Assembly (NCBI GenBank): GCA_003971905.1
Contig: RSEE01000021.1
Location: forward strand, 372,001 to 436,000
Length of the DNA: 64,000 nucleotides
Source of the DNA: Moniliella sp. 'wahieum'
Taxonomy: Eukaryota; Basidiomycota; Moniliellomycetes; Moniliellales; Moniliellaceae
Direction: 5' to 3'
This document shows, one piece after another, positions 58,114 to 64,000 of this stretch; the first letter of the stretch is position 1, and each line of letters opens with the position of its first letter. The notes beneath the pieces were generated by a model. It worked only from the letters and a program-made list of their open reading frames with translations, made no database searches and was not told the origin of the DNA. The translations under genes and the position numbers were made by a program.

Positions 58114-60507
58114 CTATGCGAACACGACGCTGCCTGTCGCCGTCGCACCTGTCTGTGCGGGGGCTACGATACATGAGCTGCCTGGTCTCCGGTCTCTCGT
58201 GGGGACGGGCCTACATTCCCCCATCCTTGCGCGGCAGCAGGTGAGCTGCAGTGTCATGGCATCGTTGTCCTCGCTCTCAGTGTTGGGCAAGGCGAGAGGG
58301 TCGGGTTCAGACTCGGGTTCAGGTTCAGGCCTCCTTGTTGGCTTCTGCTGCGCCCCCCCTTCCATCCGCCTCGCGTGTGGGCCGGCTGCCGTGGCCGCGG
58401 CCGCGCGCGAGTACGGTCCCAGCAGAAAATAGAAGGCTGCATACCCCGCCACACCCGTAGACCCCACCGCCAGCGCCAGCAGCACTGGCTTCCATCGATT
58501 CAGCCGATCGGCCGCCAGCGGGTCCGGCCGGTCAAAAGGAGGAATGTGGATGGGGAACTCATTCGCCCGCGCTGCAATCTCGGCGCGTGTCCCTTCTCCG
58601 TCCAGTGGCTCCACCTCTGTCGGCACAGGCGAGTAGCCATTGAGCGCGGCCAGATACTGGTCCACCCGGAACGGCGGGGCTTCGATCCCAACCGCTAGGT
58701 AGGGTACCTTGCGGAAGCGCATGTTGATCAGCACATGCCACGTAACCACCAACTGATCCACCTCCTGCTTGCTCAGCGCCACCCCGCCCACGCGGCGCGT
58801 GCTGAGCCAGTGCTGGACCAACTTTGGCACGCCTTGGAACGTCCAAAGGACTTGAGCACCAGCGGGTGCGATGCTGTCCGCGCCACCGCGTTGACGCCGC
58901 TGTAAAGGCCGCCAGGTCCACGGGGGCCACCAGATCCGCATTGCCTGGTGTCTGCAGCACCGGACCGTGCCCAGCCTTGCCTGGCTTGACCGCACACAGA
59001 CCCTTGGCAACCGCGCGCAGGTTGGTCGTCATCGGATCCAACACGATCCCCACCCCGCCCCAGCTGTCGCGCGGCATCGCGCAAGTCAATCTGTGAGCCT
59101 TGTGTTACTTCCGGCACGGTCGAGTGGCGCGGCCGATGAGCAAACAGGCCATACGGGTTGGCTCCTACCGCATGCGATGGCCGACCGGGCGCATCGGCTT
59201 GAGGAGAAACGTTGGCACGGCCCGAGATGAGGTGGGCCATGCGGCGGCCTGCATCAAACACGCCAGTCTGGAGCAGCGCGGGTTTGTTGAGAGGCAACCC
59301 ATAAATACGGGGGTCAAACATGCCGGTTGGCCAAGCCACTGAATAAGGCGCGCCAAACGGCTTGAGCATCAACCGTTCCCGACTGGCCTCTTCGGTCGCC
59401 GCGTCGCGAAAGGAGGTGGGACCAACGCCATGGGTCAGCTTCACATCCCGGAACCCTTCCGCCGACCGCTCCACCATTTGCGCCGGCAACGAGCCCAGAT
59501 AATCGTGCGACAATAGCATCGTCCACAGTCCCGGCGTCTGCGGCACTTCGCGCAGCGACTTGACCCATCGTAGCTGGACTACATTTGGCTTGAGCGGCGG
59601 GACAGAGGCTTGTGGGGGGATGGGGACAACAGTTTTGCCGAGCGCTTGCTCAATTGCCACCTTGAGCACGCGCGCTTGGTCGCGTTGTCGCAGTCCTCTT
59701 CGCTCCACCAAAACAATTTGGTGCAGGGTGTTGCCAAAAGCAGGGCTCATCGCCATGGCCAAGATGAGTTCAGCCACCAACGCACCATCTTGTGGGTTGG
59801 TCACTACCAGACGCGTTTGCATTGGAGCTGAGCGCGAGGTAGGTTGGTGCGCCAACATGGTCTTGGCCCATTCGGCCTCGACCCGTCAAGCATTCGATCA
59901 TCGTTGCTGGCATGGCGACGTTGGCGTCGGCCATGCGTCGCGCAAAGACAGGGTCCAACTCGAGCCAGGCGCGATGGAAAAAGCCAGCCAGGCCAAACCG
60001 TAGGCCTTGCGCAAAAACGGAAGCTCCATCCAATCCCGCTTACGGTACTTGGACACATCGGTCAAGTGCCGACGGAAGCCCTCTGGGCGTGAGCCATTGA
60101 CGGTGGCCATAAACTCGGGAAAGGGCATAGGACCCGAAGAGCGGACATGGGAGAGCAAACGGATGCCCATGTCCTCCCCATCTGCCACAGGCGCATCCTT
60201 GGCGCGCGCTGCACGCTTTTGGTCAAACTCCTTCTTCATCACCCGAATCGCTTCGCTCGTCGGCATCTCCCGCGTGGCAGCAGCAGGAGGCTTGCGCACT
60301 TTGACCCGGCGCACCTTGGCTGGGCCGGCGGCGGGGGGCGAGGCGGGGGTGCGCTTCGGGGGAGGGGGGGTTGGTGGGGGCGGTGGCATATCTTCGGTAC
60401 GGTGCGAGAGCAGGCACCCGCACCGGGGCAACAGGCGCCCTGGCCACGACGGCGGTGGGGGCAGCATGGGGGAGAGGCAGCCAAGGGGAGGCGACGGTCC
60501 GTCTCAT
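58114..60507 (-). CDS. Mitochondrial NDUFAF7/MidA-like protein, divergent
   Basis: NDUFAF7/MidA proteins are SAM-dependent arginine methyltransferases needed for complex I assembly. ATG 60,507 starts a good mitochondrial targeting sequence (MRRTVASPWLPLPH, then PALAPYRRYA). The family-like parts are IRLLSHVRSSGPMPFPEFM (about 60,110-60,170), RLVVTNPQDGALVAELILAM (59,755-59,815, where the SAM-binding GxGxG should be), LLSHDYLGSLPAQMVERSAE (about 59,480, where E/D-FFDALP lies), GIVLDPMTTNLRAV and NADLVAPVDLAAFTAA. Distances fit the fold, but the glycine motif is replaced by NPQDGA. After MRFRKVPYLAVGIEAPPF the protein runs on to a membrane helix (VLLALAVGSTGVAGYAAFYF) and a PEPEPESEPDP tail, unusual for the family. 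About six frame changes occur. The family call is by eye and could be wrong. Confidence 0.5.
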
Positions 60508-61362
60508 CCTCCAGCCTTGGCCCAGGCAGAAGCTTCTGCCGTGGGAGCTTCTGCCGGCAAGCGCCCCAAAGGACGCCGCAAGCAAAGTGAAATTGCAACG
60601 AGCGGTTGCACCGAACACGTGACTGCCCCCTCCAGGCTGCGTCGTGCTGCTGCGTCCGTGCCCCGCCTGGCCGTTCCTATGCGCCACCACCCCACAGTCC
60701 CATCCCAGTGCCATCGGCTGATGCGTATCTCCCCATACCGCCACCGGCCTAGGCCTGCTTGGGCCCAGAGGGACGAGAGGGTGGGTACCGCCAGTGGGTT
60801 GCTAGAATCCAAGATTATGGATCGAGCGATCGCTCGTCTCGCCGCGTCTGGTTTAGCCGGCGGGTTCGGATGGATGGATGATGCAATGTGCGATGAATCT
60901 GGGAGCTGGAAAGTGGAAGGTGGGAGCGGATGGCAACCCGCCGAGACGATACTGAGTATAGACGTTGATATATTGATCGTGGACGCTGAGCGCTCGCAGC
61001 CACTTCTGTCGGAGCCGCCATATACTTGCCCTGTGCCCGCAGCCAATGCCTCCCCCTGAGGCAGATGGAATAAGTATAGCCGAAGTGCGGCTGCCCGCTT
61101 CAAGCTTCGTCTTCATCGATCATCTCGATCATCGAGATCATCCGGCTGTCTCGTCCCAACACAGCCAATCTCTCCCCGAGTCTGGCCAGGGTGTGGCTGG
61201 GGGCGGCCTGCGCTGTCTGCCGGAAGGCGTCGCCGGCTGAACTGGGAGCGTCGGCTCGCGTGTCGCCTCGGCCTCTCGGCTGCCAACAAACGCCTCATCT
61301 CCTTCCCCCTGCACCATCCTCGCGTTCTCCATCCCCACCACCTCCACCACCTCCCCCCCCCA
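60508..61362. other. Divergent promoter between NDUFAF7-like and CSL genes
   Basis: The two genes diverge from this 850-base interval. It contains ATCATCTCGATCATCGAGATCATC words at 61,117-61,140. Long frames on both strands (for example the plus frame 60,007-61,059) are antisense or low-complexity. No gene is recognised. Confidence 0.55.
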
Positions 61363-64000
61363 ATGGCCTCGCAACCACTGGGCTCCGCCCCCCCGATGAG
61401 CCCCTCGGCCCCGCAGGTGCGGCTGCTACCCTCGGCCCCGGGCCCTTTCGGCACAGCTTTAGCCTCCAGAGCTCCCAACCGTCCTTGCCGCCCTGCGTCT
61501 CTTCCACCTCTTCACCCCCCCCCATCCACCGCGCCGAAGCCCTGGTGTTCTCTCATGATCCTGACCCGCTCTTCCTGTCCGGAAACGCCATGGGGCTCGC
61601 ACCTCCGTTCGCCTTCTCCGGCGACGATCAAGTAGACGACGCCATGCCCACCACTGATGTGCACCCCAGCGAAACACTGTTGAACTCTGACGTGGACATG
61701 TCGCCTCTGTTCTCTGCTCAACACGACTCACTCCCCGCCTCGCCTGCGCTGGGTCCCTCTGTCTCTTTCTTTGATCTGCCCCTGCCTACTGGATCGTCTC
61801 AAGCCAACTTCTTTACGCCCACCCATCTCGACCTGCTCCCTTCGGCTGACGCCAGGTTTTTCTCCGGCCTCGCCTCACCCAACGTGCACTCACCCACCAC
61901 CGAATCTTTCCCCTCCCCCCTGGCCGACACAACGTCCATATACAGCGCTGGCTCTTCCGTGGAAGGCAGCGCTTCCAGTTTCAACCTCACCTCCAGCACA
62001 ACCAATCAACCCGAGCTGCCGTCCGCATTTCTTCCCTCTGTCCCGGCCCCACCGTCAACTTTTTCGATCTTCGAGCCGTTGATGGCCAGCATACGCTCCT
62101 CCCTCTGCCCATTCATTTGATGGGGAGACAGAATCTGACTCGTTGATTCAACGTCGTCGGCGTCCTCGCGGGCAAACGGACTTGGTCGGCCACGGGTCCA
62201 AGCCGACAGGACTCACAGTCAGCACACCGTCAGCTGTGGGTGTCACTCCGCCTCCGCCCGCAGCCGCATCGCCCTATTCACCCAAACGCGTGCGCCCCAC
62301 CGCCCTTCGGGACTTCGCTTCTCCTCTACTGTTCTGGACCAGACTTCGGCCCCAGCGTCGCCGTCCCGACCAGAAGAAGGCATGCATCCATCGGGCTACA
62401 ACCCACCTACTTCGGCATGAATTTTGCCTCGTTCCCTGGATCGGGATGGATCGCACCCTTCCCACCCGGTCCCGCTCCCGTCGGACCTGGGACCGATGAG
62501 TTGTCCCCGACCGTGCTGCGGCCGCTAGACTCCATGCTCGCGAACGCCTCCCTTTTTGCTGCAATGGGGAACCCATTTGATATTTCGCCCTTCCTTACGT
62601 CCGAAACTCCCTCCGCAGTCCTCCCGCAATCCCAAAGTGGCGCAGATTCTCTCTCGCTCGACCCCTTGAGCACCGCGCTCCCGGCGTCACCGCAAGCTTC
62701 CCTTCCCAGTCGGGAGGGGCAAACTCCCTTCAACTCAAAAACAGTCCCCTCATCTGCCTTGGCTCCTCCAAACCAGCCTGGCACATCTGCCCAGCCGCAT
62801 TCCCTTGCTGCTCCCGTAGTAGGCATAACCCAACACGAAGCCGAGACAGTTGATTCTGCTTCTGCTAAGACTGCTGCTCTCACCGCCGGATCCTCAAGTG
62901 CGAAAACGGGATCGATTGCTTTCCCCTCATGCACGGATTCCGGAGAGAATGTGCCGCACATCCTCCCTCTATCTCATCTGACTCGCCTAGTCCAGGCCTA
63001 CCTTGCCGCACCGGCGGGCTCGCGCAATGGCGACCGCATGATTCGGTCTCTGACACCCAAAGTGGTTCAAAAGTCGTATGGACCAGTGGAGAAACGGTTT
63101 ATGTGTCCGCCTCCGATGCTGCTCTTGAGGCAGCAACTGGGTCACTCCGCTCGCCTCTCCCGCAGCTCAGGCGAAGGAGATGGGTGTGGGTGCGGGCGGA
63201 CTGGTGAGCTCATCCTTGTCGACCGGGATGGGGTCCACGCAGGCCGCGCGGGAGCCCAGGATGGCGCCAACCGTTCAGCCACGCCAATTGATGGTTGGGT
63301 GCAAAATGTCATACGAATCGACGGCGGAGTTCCGAATACCCTTGCGCTGGTGGAACACGGCGGGCCAAATGGTCGACATCCACCCTCCAAACTCGGTGTG
63401 CCAACCAGAAGAGGCATGGAAGACAATGATCCTGGCCAAATCAACGTTTAAGCAGATGGCTGTATCCGAGATAGCACAAGTGGCTGCAGCCGCCCGGCCT
63501 GGGACCAGCAGCGAGAAGGACGCAGCGGCGTTGCAGCGCGACGTTCACGCCGAGTTTGTCCTCACAGCCCCTTCCAGTGCGTACCCAGGCCAGCACAAGC
63601 TTCTCGGTACCTTTCCCTCGAGTCCGGTCCGCCGAATCATCTCCAAGCCGTCCAAGAAACGGCAGTCGATTCGGGGGTCGGAAAGTGAGTACTCCCATTC
63701 AGAGCAACTGCGCACACACCTACTAACAAGAGGTCTTTTTTTCTTTTTCTCTTCCTCTGACAGTGCTCATCACCCATGGTTCGTAGTCTCCCTTTTCCAT
63801 CGTCAGCGCGCCCAAGCCTCCTCGACCAAGCACCTCTGTGTAGCCCGCAGCGACCTCGAGGCCCGCTTCAAGACAGACGATGGGATCGCGCCGGACGAGT
63901 TGAGCAAGTTGCCGGGCAACTCGTTTGTTGCTGCCGATAATTACTGGGATCCTTTCGTCATCTACCTCGTTGATCCGGCCAAGCCAACTGGGAGCGAGTC
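61363..64000 (+). CDS. CSL (RBP-J/Suppressor of Hairless/Lag-1) transcription factor, partial
   Basis: CSL proteins bind GTGRGAA-type DNA; fungal members (Cbf11/Cbf12 of fission yeast) act without Notch. The N-terminal half (61,363-62,940) is a Ser/Pro/Thr-rich disordered region. The Rel-like N-terminal domain begins near 62,970 with LTRLVQAYLAAP and shows KVVQKSYGPVEKRFMCPPP, the family signature. The beta-trefoil domain follows: HAEFVLTAPSSAYPGQHKLL, then RIISKPSKKRQS near 63,640-63,665. An intron at 63,685-63,763 (GTGAGT, CTAAC branch, CAG) precedes VSLFHRQRAQASSTKHLCVA and NSFVAADNYWDPFVIYLVDP. The gene is cut by the window end. ATG 61,363 (MASQPLGSAP) is the likely start but needs a frame change soon after; the first ATG in the main frame is near 61,590. 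About five frame changes occur, one right after the intron. Confidence 0.9.

Noticed and set aside
60007-61059. 350-codon plus-strand ORF
   Set aside because: It is antisense to the mitochondrial NDUFAF7-like gene and runs into its promoter; low complexity, no domain.

Overview
The window looks like nuclear DNA of a basidiomycete fungus. Genes are GC-rich and carry short spliceosomal introns (about 50-100 bases, GTRNGT donors, CTAAC-type branch sites). The Hog1, Slt2-like, Sec61, HSE1, ELMO and Kin4-type proteins all have fungal architecture, and the Hog1 kinase domain reads like basidiomycete Hog1. I cannot fix the genus. No bacterial, organellar or viral genome is present.

Layout. 1-9 kb: a HapX/Yap-like bZIP regulator (+), a doubtful coding stretch, and a PLC-delta type phospholipase C (-). 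9-13 kb: intergenic DNA and a broken Ty1/copia-type retrotransposon fossil (-). 13-25 kb: five housekeeping genes in a row on the minus strand: a Sec14-like lipid-transfer protein, mitochondrial ATP synthase alpha, Sec61 alpha, a microsomal-type epoxide hydrolase, and an atypical MAP kinase without a TEY motif. 25-27.5 kb: a gene-free stretch full of short tandem words. 27.6-32.7 kb: a divergent pair, ESCRT-0 subunit HSE1 (-) and an ELMO/CED-12 protein (+). 34.2 kb: an intron-bearing tRNA-Val(AAC). 35.9-37 kb: a kinase-like gene with degenerate catalytic motifs (-). 39-42.9 kb: a long unknown low-complexity gene with internal repeats (+). 43-46.8 kb: AT-richer gene-free DNA. 46.9-48.2 kb: a FAM72 homologue (+). 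48-51.8 kb: repeats. 51.8-55.6 kb: a Kin4-type kinase with a KA1 domain (+). 56.6-57.8 kb: Hog1 (-). 58.1-60.5 kb: a mitochondrial NDUFAF7/MidA-like protein (-). 61.4 kb to the right edge: a CSL/RBP-J transcription factor (+), cut by the window end.

Two features run through the whole window. First, almost every conserved gene changes reading frame one to eight times, often inside invariant motifs, and the breaks I examined are mostly explained by one missing base in a short run. This points to an indel-rich assembly rather than to wholesale gene death, so most CDS entries are spans to be read across frames. Second, the intergenic DNA is peppered with short tandem arrays built on 6-bp palindromes (AAGCTT, ACATGT, ATGCAT, AGATCT, GGTAACC, AACGTT, AGCGCT). 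The same words recur at many separated places.

Functionally the window is ordinary eukaryotic housekeeping plus signalling: phosphoinositide signalling (PLC, Sec14), stress MAPK signalling, endosomal sorting, Rac/DOCK control (ELMO), secretion and mitochondrial energy. I found no convincing new multi-gene system. The oddest single genes are the TEY-less MAP kinase, the kinase-like gene with HGN in place of HRD, and the MidA-like protein with a lost SAM motif and a C-terminal membrane segment.
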